Assembly (NCBI GenBank): GCA_964545205.1
Contig: CAZJFH010000020.1
Span: forward strand, 1 to 64,000
DNA from: CAZJFH01 sp964545205
GTDB lineage: Bacteria; Pseudomonadota; Alphaproteobacteria; Rhodospirillales; Magnetospirillaceae
Length of the DNA: 64,000 nt
Direction of reading: 5' to 3'
The notes under the pieces were generated by a model, which searched no databases, was not told the DNA's origin, and was given only the letters and a program-made list of their open reading frames with translations. Positions within the stretch are counted from its first letter, which is position 1. The number at the start of each line of letters is the position of its first letter. Shown piece by piece: positions 42,098-50,217 of the stretch. The position numbers and the translations under genes were made by a program.

Positions 42098-42523
42098 TCA
42101 CCGTCCTCGCGCTTGTTGTTGCCGGGTCTGGCGCAGCTCGGCGAATTCCTGTCCGGTGACGCGGCCGTCATCATTGGTGTCGGCGCGGTCGAACATGCGG
42201 CGGTGGCCGCCGGAATATTCGTCGAACGCGAGTCGGCCGTCGCCATCGCCGTCGAAGCGCTGGAAACGTTGTTTGCGCAGTGCTGGGTCTTGCGGGCGCC
42301 CGTCGCCGACGATGCCGGAAAAGCCGAGGAATTCGGCCTCGTCTACGGTGCCGTTGTCGTCCTGATCCATTCGGGCGAAGGCGGCGCGGTGACGCTCCAG
42401 AACCTCGGTCCAGGTCACGGCGCCGTCCTTGTCCGCATCGATGCGGCCGAATCCCGGCTGCTCGGCGGCGATCAAAGGCGCGGGCACGAGCACAAGCATG
42501 CCCGCGAACAGAATGGATCGCAT
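42098..42523 (-). CDS. Periplasmic EF-hand protein
   Basis: The 141-residue protein has a signal peptide (MRSILFAGMLVLVPAPLIAA) and four EF-hand calcium loops: DADKDGAVTWTE, DQDDNGTVDEAE, DGDGDGRLAFDE and DTNDDGRVTGQE. It is probably a calcium-binding sensor or buffer in the periplasm. It starts after GGAGGACCCG. One base separates its stop from the DUF302 start, so the two are co-transcribed. Confidence 0.9.
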   Translation of the reverse strand: MRSILFAGMLVLVPAPLIAAEQPGFGRIDADKDGAVTWTEVLERHRAAFARMDQDDNGTVDEAEFLGFSGIVGDGRPQDPALRKQRFQRFDGDGDGRLAFDEYSGGHRRMFDRADTNDDGRVTGQEFAELRQTRQQQARGR

Positions 42524-42599
42524 CGGGTCCTCCACTGGCTTGAATCACAGGAGCGAATGGCTGGGCGGAGGATTTGTTCCATCTAATATAAATCCTCGG

Positions 42600-42845
42600 T
42601 CAGCGTCTGCGGCGATGGCGCGCTCGTGCACGGGCTCGCACGGGTCGACCCCGGCCGCCATTCGCCAGACCCGCGGCGGCCGGCCTCGGCGCGGCCTCCG
42701 CCAGTTCCTCGCAGGCGCAGGAAAGATCGGCCTCCGGCATCGCCTCCAGCACCGCGAACAGACGGTCGGCGACCTCGAACCTGCCGTCGCGGTAGGCTTG
42801 GCGGAATGCCTTCAAGACCTGCTCTGCGAGTGTGGAACGAGCCAT
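42600..42845 (-). CDS. Small hypothetical helical protein
   Basis: The 81-residue protein starts MARSTLAEQVLKAFRQAYRD after a clear AAAGGAGGGTGCG site. It has two amphipathic helices (to about residue 45), a CAC motif (LSCACEEL) and an Arg-rich tail. No known family. It is divergent from copA and shares its intergenic region. Confidence 0.6.
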   Translation of the reverse strand: MARSTLAEQVLKAFRQAYRDGRFEVADRLFAVLEAMPEADLSCACEELAEAAPRPAAAGLANGGRGRPVRARARARHRRRR

Positions 42846-42911
42846 CGCACCCTCCTTTCGTCGGCGTTCACCGAGCCTGCGCCTTGCAGCCGCTGCAAGG
42901 TCAAGTCCCCC

Positions 42912-42942
42912 TTGACCTTCCAATGACTGGAACGTTGAACAT
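42912..42942 (+). promoter_or_regulatory. CueR/MerR-type promoter of copA
   Basis: TTGACC (-35, 42912-42917) and GAACAT (-10, 42937-42942) are 19 bases apart, the long spacing typical of MerR-family promoters. Between them lies the near-perfect dyad ACCTTCCA-N5-TGGAACGT (42915-42935), as in CueR-regulated copper ATPase promoters. No cueR gene is in the window. Confidence 0.75.
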
Positions 42943-43011
42943 GGCCAATGAGGTCGGCCCGGAACCCTGGGGTCTGAAAGCCGTTGGCCGATGAGGACGA
43001 TGGAGGGCCGC

Positions 43012-45366
43012 ATGAACGCCCACGAGCACGCAGGACATCATCACCATCATGATCCGGGTCACGGCGCCGGCGCCGCGACCGTGAAGGATCCCGTCTGCGG
43101 CATGGATGTCGATCCGGCCGCCACGGCGCACCATGCCGAGCACGGCGGCGCCGCCTATCACTTCTGCAGCGCCAAGTGCCGCGAGCGCTTCGTCGCCGAG
43201 CCCGAACGCTGGCTGAAACCGAAGCAGGAGCAGCCCTCGCCCCAAAAGGGCGTCATCTACACCTGCCCGATGCACCCCGAGATCCGTCAGGAGGGGCCGG
43301 GCAACTGCCCGATCTGCGGCATGGCGCTGGAGCCGGCGACGGTCACCGCCGAGGCCGAGCCCAATCACGAGCTCATCGACATGACGCGGCGCTTCTGGGT
43401 CGGCGCGGCCCTGGCGACGCCGCTGATGATCATGGTGATGGCCGAGCACGTCCCGGCCTTCGGCCTGCACGACTGGATTTCGCCGTCGCTGGCGGTTTGG
43501 GTTCAGTTCGTGCTGGCGACGCCGGTGGTGCTGTGGGCCGGCTGGCCGCTGCTGGTGCGGGGCTGGCGGTCGTTCCGCGGCTGGCGGCTCAACATGTTCT
43601 CGCTGATCGCGCTCGGCGTCTCGGCCGCCTACGTGTTCAGCCTGGTCGCCACCTTCGCGCCCGGCATCTTCCCGGCCGGCTTCCGTGGCGCGGAGGGCGT
43701 GGTCGCGGTCTACTACGAGGCGGCCGCCGTGATCACCGTGCTGGTGCTGCTGGGCCAGGTGCTCGAGTTGCGCGCCCGCGAGAAGACCGGCGGCGCCATC
43801 CGCGCGCTGCTGAATCTGGCGCCGAAGACGGCGCGGCGGCTGAAGCCCGACGGCCATGACGAGGAGATTCCGCTTTCCGAGGTGATGGTCGGCGATTCCC
43901 TGCGGGTGCGGCCCGGCGACGGCGTGCCGGTCGACGGCGTCGTGCTCGAGGGCCGCAGCGCCGTCGACGAGTCGATGGTCACCGGCGAGTCGATGCCGGT
44001 CGACAAGCAGCCCGGCGACAAGGTGATCGGCGGAACCGTCAACGGCACCGGCAGCCTGGTCGTGCGCGCCGAGAAGGTCGGCAGCGACACGATGCTGTCG
44101 CGCATCGTCGAGATGGTCGCCGAGGCCCAGCGCAGCCGCGCGCCGATCCAGCGCCTCGCCGACCTGGTCTCGGCCTGGTTCGTGCCGGCGGTGATGATCA
44201 TCGCCGCACTGGCCTTCATGGTCTGGGGGTTCTGGGGGCCCGAACCGGCCTTGGCCTACGCCCTGATCGCCGCCGTCTCGGTGCTGATCATCGCCTGTCC
44301 GTGCGCCCTGGGCCTCGCGACGCCGATGTCGATCATGGTCGGCGTCGGCCGCGGCGCCCAGATGGGCGTGCTGATCAAATCGGCCGAGGCGCTGGAGCGC
44401 TTCGAGAAGGTCGACACCCTGGTCGTCGACAAGACCGGCACGCTGACGCTGGGCAAGCCGACCGTGACCGAGATCGTGCCGGCCGCCGGCATGACCGCCG
44501 ACGAGGTGTTGGGGCTGGCGGCGAGCCTGGAGCGTGCCAGCGAGCACCCCTTGGCCGCCGCCATCGTCGCCGCGGCCAGGGAGAAGGGACTGGCGCTCGC
44601 CGAGGTGACGGACTTCGCCTCCACCACCGGCAAGGGCGTGACCGGCACCGTCGCCGGCCGCGAGGTGGCGCTCGGCAATGCCGCGATGATGCGGGACGCC
44701 GGCGTCGACCTTGCGGGCTTGCGCGATCAGGCGGACGCGTTGCGCCGGAGCGGTGCCACCGCGATGTACGTCGCCGTCGACGGTGCGCCGGCCGGTGTGC
44801 TGGCCGTCGCCGACCCCGTCAAGCAGACGACGCCGGCCGCCCTCGACGACCTGCGCCGGCATGGCGTGCGCATCGTCATGCTGACCGGCGACAACGAGAC
44901 GACGGCGAAGGCGGTGGCGCAGCGGCTGGGCATCGACGAGGTCGTGGCCGAGGTGCTGCCCGAGGACAAGGGCAAGGTGGTGCAACGGTTCAAGGCGCAA
45001 GGGGCGGTGGTCGCGATGGCCGGCGACGGCGTCAACGACGCTCCGGGCCTCGCGGCGGCGGATGTCGGCGTCGCCATGGGCACCGGCACCGAGGTGGCGA
45101 TCCAGTCGGCCGGCGTCACCCTGGTCAAGGGCGACCTCGCCGGCATCGCACGGGCGCGCAATCTCAGCCTGGCGACGATGCGCAACATCCGCCAGAACCT
45201 GTTCCTGGCCTTCGTCTACAACGCGCTCGGCGTGCCGATCGCCGCCGGCGTGCTGTATCCGGTGTTCGGCTGGCTGTTGAGCCCGATCATCGCCGCGGCG
45301 GCGATGTCCTTGAGCTCGGTGTCGGTGATCGGCAACGCGCTGCGGCTGCGCTGGGTTCGGCTTTGA
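43012..45366 (+). CDS. copA: Copper-translocating P1B-type ATPase (CopA) with YHS and heavy-metal-binding domains
   Basis: The 784-residue protein has a His-rich N-terminus and a YHS domain (about 26-66; KDPVCGMDVDP, YHFCSAKCRERF). A heavy-metal-binding domain follows (about 82-107; YTCPMHPEIRQ, GNCPICGM). The ATPase core has TGES, the membrane motif CPC (IIACPCALGLATP), DKTGTLT, SEHPLA and GDGVNDAPGLA, as in Cu(I) exporters. It pumps Cu(I) out of the cytosol. The start at 43012 is preceded by GGAGGGCCGC. A CueR-type promoter lies upstream. Confidence 0.95.
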   Translation: MNAHEHAGHHHHHDPGHGAGAATVKDPVCGMDVDPAATAHHAEHGGAAYHFCSAKCRERFVAEPERWLKPKQEQPSPQKGVIYTCPMHPEIRQEGPGNCPICGMALEPATVTAEAEPNHELIDMTRRFWVGAALATPLMIMVMAEHVPAFGLHDWISPSLAVWVQFVLATPVVLWAGWPLLVRGWRSFRGWRLNMFSLIALGVSAAYVFSLVATFAPGIFPAGFRGAEGVVAVYYEAAAVITVLVLLGQVLELRAREKTGGAIRALLNLAPKTARRLKPDGHDEEIPLSEVMVGDSLRVRPGDGVPVDGVVLEGRSAVDESMVTGESMPVDKQPGDKVIGGTVNGTGSLVVRAEKVGSDTMLSRIVEMVAEAQRSRAPIQRLADLVSAWFVPAVMIIAALAFMVWGFWGPEPALAYALIAAVSVLIIACPCALGLATPMSIMVGVGRGAQMGVLIKSAEALERFEKVDTLVVDKTGTLTLGKPTVTEIVPAAGMTADEVLGLAASLERASEHPLAAAIVAAAREKGLALAEVTDFASTTGKGVTGTVAGREVALGNAAMMRDAGVDLAGLRDQADALRRSGATAMYVAVDGAPAGVLAVADPVKQTTPAALDDLRRHGVRIVMLTGDNETTAKAVAQRLGIDEVVAEVLPEDKGKVVQRFKAQGAVVAMAGDGVNDAPGLAAADVGVAMGTGTEVAIQSAGVTLVKGDLAGIARARNLSLATMRNIRQNLFLAFVYNALGVPIAAGVLYPVFGWLLSPIIAAAAMSLSSVSVIGNALRLRWVRL

Positions 45367-45541
45367 GCTCGAAGCGGCGCCTGGACGGCGCTCGGCCTGC
45401 TCGGCGTTCGTCTTGAGGGCGAGGGCGCCGTCGGCCGACGACGCGGCCGGGCGCCCCGGATCGGGCCTCGCGCGCGTCCTTCGCTGGACGCGCGCGGCAG
45501 CTTGCGGGTAAATCAATCGGGAGGTAAACCAGGGGCGCTAT

Positions 45542-46819
45542 ATGAACAACCTCTACCGGCTGTTTGCGGTCCGGCTGGGACTGGCGGCCACCGTCATCGC
45601 CTTGCTGCTTGGAGGCGCCGCATACCTGCAGCAGCAGTCGGTGGTCGCCCGACAGGTGGTCGCGCTGGCCGCGGCCGAGGCCCGCGACTTCATCGTCGCG
45701 CAACCGGAGGGGATGCCGGAACTGCTGCGGCTGAGGCCGGCGGAACTCGAGCGGCGCCTGGAAGGCTGGCTGGAGGGCAGGGCGGCGGGAGCCGACGGGC
45801 ATTTCGCCGTGGCCGAACTCTACGACCGCCGCCAGCGCCCGATCGCCGAGGCCGCGCGCGCCGAAGCCGAGGCCCTGGAAGCGGCCATCGACGAGACGGC
45901 GCATGCCTTTCCGGAAGGGGCGGAGCCCTGGCACGACAAGGTGTCGGTCGATGGCGGTCTGTTCATGCGCGTGGTCGTGCCGCTGACGGATGCCGGCGGC
46001 GCCCGGCATGGCTTCTTCGAGGGCGTCTATCGCGTCTCCGACGCGCGCCGCGCAGCGATGATGACATCGGCGGCCCGGACCGTCGGCGTCGTCGTCGTCG
46101 TCGTCTGCGCCACGACGCTGTTCCTGGTTCCGGTGATCGTCGCGCTCAACCGGCATCTGGTCGAGCTGTCGCGCAAACTCCTTCGCAGCAACCTCGATAC
46201 GCTGGGACTGCTCGGGGACGCCATCGCCAAGCGCGACAGCGACACGCACGCCCACAATTATCGGGTCACGCTGTACGCCCTCGGCCTTGCCGAGGCGATC
46301 GAACTGGATCGTGCCGCCATCCAGGATCTGATCAAGGGGGCGTTCCTCCACGACGTCGGCAAGATCGCGATTCCCGACGGCATCCTGCTCAAGCCGGGTC
46401 GGCTCGATGCCGACGAGTTCGCGGTGATGAAGACCCATGTCGACCACGGCGTCGACATCATCCGCCGCTCGGAGTGGCTCGCGGGCGCCAACCCCGTCGT
46501 CCGGCACCACCACGAGAAGTTCGACGGCAGCGGCTATCCCGACGGACTCTCGGGTCAGCAAATTCCGATCGTCGCGCGCATCTTCGCCATCGCCGACGTG
46601 TTCGACGCCCTGACCTCGAAGCGGCCGTACAAGGAGGCGATGCCGTTCGAGCGCGCCATGGCGATTCTTCGCGACGGCCGCGGCAGTCATTTCGATCCGG
46701 ACTTGCTCGACGCCTTCGAGCGCATCGCCCGGCCGGCTTACGAAACCTACGGAAAGAGCACGGAATCGTCGGTCGCGACCGAACTCGCGGACCGGGCCGG
46801 CCGCTATTTCGGCGTGTAG
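45542..46819 (+). CDS. HD-GYP domain protein, membrane-bound cyclic-di-GMP phosphodiesterase
   Basis: The 425-residue protein has two membrane helices (about 9-29 and 180-203) around a periplasmic sensor region, then an HD-GYP domain. Catalytic motifs are FLHDVGKIAIPDGIL, HVDHG, VVRHHHEKFDGSGYPDGLSG and IFAIADVFDALTSKRPYK. Such proteins hydrolyse cyclic di-GMP in response to an envelope signal. It stands just before the DUF6134/two-component operon with a direct-repeat site after its stop. Confidence 0.93.
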   Translation: MNNLYRLFAVRLGLAATVIALLLGGAAYLQQQSVVARQVVALAAAEARDFIVAQPEGMPELLRLRPAELERRLEGWLEGRAAGADGHFAVAELYDRRQRPIAEAARAEAEALEAAIDETAHAFPEGAEPWHDKVSVDGGLFMRVVVPLTDAGGARHGFFEGVYRVSDARRAAMMTSAARTVGVVVVVVCATTLFLVPVIVALNRHLVELSRKLLRSNLDTLGLLGDAIAKRDSDTHAHNYRVTLYALGLAEAIELDRAAIQDLIKGAFLHDVGKIAIPDGILLKPGRLDADEFAVMKTHVDHGVDIIRRSEWLAGANPVVRHHHEKFDGSGYPDGLSGQQIPIVARIFAIADVFDALTSKRPYKEAMPFERAMAILRDGRGSHFDPDLLDAFERIARPAYETYGKSTESSVATELADRAGRYFGV

Positions 46820-46826
46820 CCGCACG

Positions 46827-46844
46827 CCGTCAGCCTGCCGTCAT
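46827..46844 (+). promoter_or_regulatory. Direct repeat CCGTCAG-N4-CCGTCAT before the DUF6134/TCS operon
   Basis: CCGTCAG (46827-46833), CCTG, CCGTCAT (46838-46844) has an 11-bp period and lies 44 bases before the DUF6134 start. A similar repeat (CCGTCAG-N4-ACGTCAG) lies after the kinase gene. Both may be sites for the response regulator encoded between them. Confidence 0.45.
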
Positions 46845-46887
46845 GTTGCCGGGCTATCACCGCACCACCACGATGCGGAGGAGCACG

Positions 46888-47541
46888 ATGTTCGAGATCA
46901 ATTGGAAAGCCGGGCTGACGGCCCTGGCAGTCGCGCTGACCGCGTCCTGCGGCGCCGCCGCGTGGACGATACCGGACGGCGGCATGCTGCGTTTCCAGGT
47001 GCTGCGCGAGGGCAGCCCGATCGGCACGCACACCCTGCGCTTCGCCGAGGACGCCGACGCGTTGCGGGTCGAGGTCGTCACCGACGTGGCGGTCGACGTC
47101 GCCTTCATCACCGTCTATCGCTTCGCCCACGAGGGCCGCGAGGTCTGGCGCGACGGGCGCCTGGTCGCCCTCGATTCGCAGACCGACGACGACGGCACCG
47201 ACCACCGCCTGACGATCAGCGCCGAAGGCGGCAAGCTGGTGGTCGAGGGCGACGGCAAGCGCAGCGAGGCCGCGCCCGGGATCATCCCCGCCAGCCTGTG
47301 GCACCCCGAACTGGTCGAGCAGCCGGTCTTGCTCAACACCTTGGACGGTCGCGCCATGGCCGTCGACGTCACGTTGGTCGGCACCGAGGCCGTTCCGGCC
47401 CGCGGCGGCACCGTCGAGGCACGGCACTACGCCATCCGTGGCGATCTCGAACGCGACGTGTGGTACGATGACGCCGGAACCTTGGTGCGGGTGCGCTTCA
47501 CGGGAAGCGACGGCTCCGACATCGTCTACAACCTGCTCTAG
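46888..47541 (+). CDS. DUF6134 family exported protein
   Basis: The 217-residue protein has a signal sequence (GLTALAVALTASCGAAAW, with a possible lipobox C) and a beta-rich DUF6134 body: LRFQVLREGSPIGTHTLRF, FAHEGREVWRDGRLVALDS, and YAIRGDLERDVWYDDAG near the end. The domain occurs beside lipid or envelope genes but has no proven activity. The start follows CGGAGGAGCACG. The response-regulator gene follows by six bases, so it is the first gene of that operon and may be its sensor partner or output. Confidence 0.8.
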   Translation: MFEINWKAGLTALAVALTASCGAAAWTIPDGGMLRFQVLREGSPIGTHTLRFAEDADALRVEVVTDVAVDVAFITVYRFAHEGREVWRDGRLVALDSQTDDDGTDHRLTISAEGGKLVVEGDGKRSEAAPGIIPASLWHPELVEQPVLLNTLDGRAMAVDVTLVGTEAVPARGGTVEARHYAIRGDLERDVWYDDAGTLVRVRFTGSDGSDIVYNLL

Positions 47542-47547
47542 ACTCCC

Positions 47548-48225
47548 ATGCGCCTGCTGCTGATCGAGGACAACGATCGTCTCGCCGAATTCGTGCGGAC
47601 GGCCCTGGTCGCCGGCGGCTTCGCGGTCGACCATTTCGGCGAGGCCGGCGAGGCCGCCGCGGCGCTGGACACGACGCGCTACGACGCCGTGGTCCTCGAT
47701 CTCGGGCTGCCCGACGGCGACGGCATGGACGTGCTCAGGACCCTGCGGGCGGCCGGCAACGGCGTTCCCGTCCTCATCCTCACCGCCCGCGACGGGGTCG
47801 GCGACCGCGTCGCGGGACTCGACGCCGGCGCCGACGACTACCTGCTCAAGCCGTTCGCGGTCGAGGAACTGCTGGCCCGCGTCCGCGCCCTGCTGCGCCG
47901 GCCGGGTGGCGCCCTGGGCGTCGTCCTGACCGCCGGCAACCTCGAGCTCGACACCGTCGCCCGCGAGGTCCGGATCGGCGGCACGCCGGTGGTGGTGTCC
48001 CGCCGCGAGGTCGACGTGCTGGAGGAACTGCTGCGGCGGTGTGGCCGGGTGGTCCCCAAGGCGGTGATCGAGGAGAGCGTCTACGCCTTCGACAGCGACA
48101 TCGGCTCGAACGCCATCGAGGCCAGCATCTCGCGGCTGCGCAAACGGCTGATGGCGCAGGGCGCCAGCGTCGGCATCCACACCTTGCGCGGCGTCGGGTA
48201 TCTGCTGTCGGACCGGCCGGCTTGA
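47548..48225 (+). CDS. OmpR-family response regulator (TctD/QseB-like)
   Basis: The 225-residue regulator has a receiver domain with D51 in VVLDLGLPDGDG and switch residues in LTARD and KPF. A winged helix follows (SRREVDVLEELLRRCG, SNAIEASISRLRKRL, LRGVGYLL). It is encoded directly before its kinase with overlapping ends. Confidence 0.93.
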   Translation: MRLLLIEDNDRLAEFVRTALVAGGFAVDHFGEAGEAAAALDTTRYDAVVLDLGLPDGDGMDVLRTLRAAGNGVPVLILTARDGVGDRVAGLDAGADDYLLKPFAVEELLARVRALLRRPGGALGVVLTAGNLELDTVAREVRIGGTPVVVSRREVDVLEELLRRCGRVVPKAVIEESVYAFDSDIGSNAIEASISRLRKRLMAQGASVGIHTLRGVGYLLSDRPA

Positions 48226-48239
48226 GCGCGCCGTCGCTG

Positions 48240-49595
48240 ATGCGCCGCGTGGCGGTGCGCCTGACCTTGCTCACGGTGGCCGCGGCGGCGATCCTCTACG
48301 GCCTGCTCTATGCCGAATACCTGGACAGCCGCGAAACCCTGCGCGACAGCTCGCTGCAGTCGCAGCTTCGCGACCTGCTCTCGCACCTGCAGCCCGGACC
48401 GCGCCTGACGCTGCCGGACAGCGTCGCGGCGACCTATGCCGCCCCGGGAGGGCGGTTCCGGTACGCGCTCTCGGTGTCGGGCGGCGCCAGGGTGGCGGCC
48501 TCGCCGGCGCCGGTCTGGGACTGGCGCAACGTCGCCGATGCCGATGGCCGGCCGGAATACTACAGCTACGTCGACGCCGGCCATCGCGTGTACGGGGCGG
48601 TGCAGCGGATCGAACTGGCCGGGCGGCCGGTCTGGGTGCAGGTCGAGCAGGACGAAAGCCACGACGACCTGCTGGTCGAGCACGTCCTGGCCGAGTTCTG
48701 GGACGACGGCGGCGGCTGGTTCGTGCTGCCGTTCCTGGCCGCGATGCTGGGATCGAGCCTGCTCACCATCCAGCGCACCCTGGCGCCGCTGCGCCGGGTG
48801 TCGGCGCTGGCGCGCCGGATCGGGCCCGGCAACACCGAACTGCGCCTGCCGGCCACCGGCATGCCGCGCGAGCTCCTGCCCGTGGTAGAGGCCGTCAACG
48901 GTGCGCTGGAACGGCTCGACGGCGGCTTTCGCATGCAGCGCGAGTTCACCGCCGACGCCGCCCACCAGCTCCGCACGCCCCTGGCGGTGCTGCGATCGCA
49001 CGTCGACACGCTGGCCGATCGCGACACCTCGGCCGCGTTGCGGCGCGATCTGGACGTGATGGCCCGGCTGGTCGAGCAGCTTCTCAAGGTCGCTCAGCTC
49101 GAAGCGGTGGCCATCGCTCCGGACCAGCGCGCCGATCTGCGGGACGTCGCGCTCGACGTCGCCGCGCTGCTCGGTCCGTGGGCGATCGAGGCCGGCAAGA
49201 CCATCGAGGTCGACGACGGGCCCGCGGTGCCGGTGCGCGGCAATCGCGACATCCTCTACAACGTCGTCCGCAACCTCGCCGAGAACGCGCTCGTCCACAC
49301 TGGCCCCGGGACCGCGGTGGTGATCACGCCCCGCGCCGACGGGTCGCTGGCGGTGCGCGACCACGGTCCCGGCGTGCCGCCGGAGCGGCGCGAACTGGTG
49401 TTCAAGCGCTTCTGGCGCGGCGACCGCCGGGACAACGGCGGCGCCGGGCTCGGCCTGGCGATCGTCGCCCGCGCCATGGAGCTGCATGGCGGCGGCGTCG
49501 CGATCGAGGACGCCCCCGGCGGCGGCGCCGTTTTCATCCTGAAGTTTCCGCCGCTTGCCCCGGATGGCGACCAACCGTCAGGATCACGTCAGTAA
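48240..49595 (+). CDS. Two-component sensor kinase with 2CSK_N-type sensor
   Basis: The 451-residue kinase has two membrane helices (about 8-25 and 155-175) around a periplasmic 2CSK_N-like sensor (SLQSQLRDLLSHL, YYSYVDAGHRVYGAVQRIE). A HAMP-like linker, HisKA (FTADAAHQLRTPLAVLR) and an ATPase domain (NLAENALVHTG, RDHGPGVPPE, GGAGLGLAI) follow. The ATG at 48240 is used; a TTG at 48222 overlapping the regulator stop is also possible. Similar kinases (TctE/QseC type) respond to small carboxylates. Confidence 0.9.
   Translation: MRRVAVRLTLLTVAAAAILYGLLYAEYLDSRETLRDSSLQSQLRDLLSHLQPGPRLTLPDSVAATYAAPGGRFRYALSVSGGARVAASPAPVWDWRNVADADGRPEYYSYVDAGHRVYGAVQRIELAGRPVWVQVEQDESHDDLLVEHVLAEFWDDGGGWFVLPFLAAMLGSSLLTIQRTLAPLRRVSALARRIGPGNTELRLPATGMPRELLPVVEAVNGALERLDGGFRMQREFTADAAHQLRTPLAVLRSHVDTLADRDTSAALRRDLDVMARLVEQLLKVAQLEAVAIAPDQRADLRDVALDVAALLGPWAIEAGKTIEVDDGPAVPVRGNRDILYNVVRNLAENALVHTGPGTAVVITPRADGSLAVRDHGPGVPPERRELVFKRFWRGDRRDNGGAGLGLAIVARAMELHGGGVAIEDAPGGGAVFILKFPPLAPDGDQPSGSRQ
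49575..49592 (+). promoter_or_regulatory. Direct repeat CCGTCAG-N4-ACGTCAG before the hemolysin-family cluster
   Basis: CCGTCAG (49575-49581), GATC, ACGTCAG (49586-49592) lies at the end of the kinase gene and 59 bases before the next gene. It matches the repeat upstream of the DUF6134 gene in core, spacing and distance from the start. This suggests that the same regulator controls both units. Confidence 0.45.
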
Positions 49596-49650
49596 ACGTC
49601 GGCATCGTCCAGGTGTCGCCCGCTTCGGGGCGCCTTGACGGGGCCGCCGC

Positions 49651-50217
49651 ATGACAATCCTGACCGTTCCCTCCCGACACCCCCTGCGCCGCGAGGCGCA
49701 GGACCTGATCACCGCCGTCTACGCCGAAACCTACGGCGCCGCCGTCGACGACTTCCCGCCCGAGCTTATCGTCGCGCTCGACGCCGCGGGCGTGGTCATC
49801 GCCGCGGCCGGGCTGCGGTTCGACCGGTTCTTCTCGGAATGTTATCTCGACGCGCCCGCGGAAGCCGAGTTGTCCCGGGTGTCCGGCGCGCCGGTGCGAC
49901 GCGAGGCGGTGTTCGAGGTGACGACCCTGGCCTGCCGCCGGCCGAGCGCCGCCCTGGCGCTGATCGAGGGAATCGTCGCGCACGGCCGCGCGCTGGGCAT
50001 GCGCTGGGCGTTCTTCACCCTGACCGAGCGCCTGCGCGCCGCGTTGCGGCGCTGGGGCGTGCCGGTGCTCGATCTTTGCGCCGCCACGCCCGAGCGCGTC
50101 CGGCACCCGGAACGCTGGGGCCGCTACTACCTGACCGAGCCGCGCGTCTGCGCCATCGCCGACGAGATGGTCCGGCTGGGCGCGCCGCCGCGCCCGGAGG
50201 CGGCGGTCCATGCCTGA
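49651..50217 (+). CDS. Thermostable hemolysin family protein
   Basis: The 188-residue protein fits the thermostable-hemolysin family (T_hemolysin), which has an acyltransferase (GNAT/autoinducer-synthase)-like fold. Features are an N-terminal HPLRREAQDLITAVYAETYG, then FDRFFSECYLDAPAEAELS and VFEVTTLACRRPSAALALIEGI. Genes of this family often lie with an AMP-ligase and a diiron enzyme, as here. Despite the name, a role in lipid-like product assembly is plausible. It overlaps the next gene by eight bases. Confidence 0.75.
   Translation: MTILTVPSRHPLRREAQDLITAVYAETYGAAVDDFPPELIVALDAAGVVIAAAGLRFDRFFSECYLDAPAEAELSRVSGAPVRREAVFEVTTLACRRPSAALALIEGIVAHGRALGMRWAFFTLTERLRAALRRWGVPVLDLCAATPERVRHPERWGRYYLTEPRVCAIADEMVRLGAPPRPEAAVHA

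Noticed and set aside
42991..43011. Earlier ATG starts (42991, 43000) for copA
   Set aside because: They lack a ribosome site; GGAGGG sits properly before the ATG at 43012, and the His-rich N-terminus begins there.
46897..47111. Antisense open frames over the DUF6134 gene
   Set aside because: No motifs, no ribosome sites; the sense frame has a signal peptide and family motifs.
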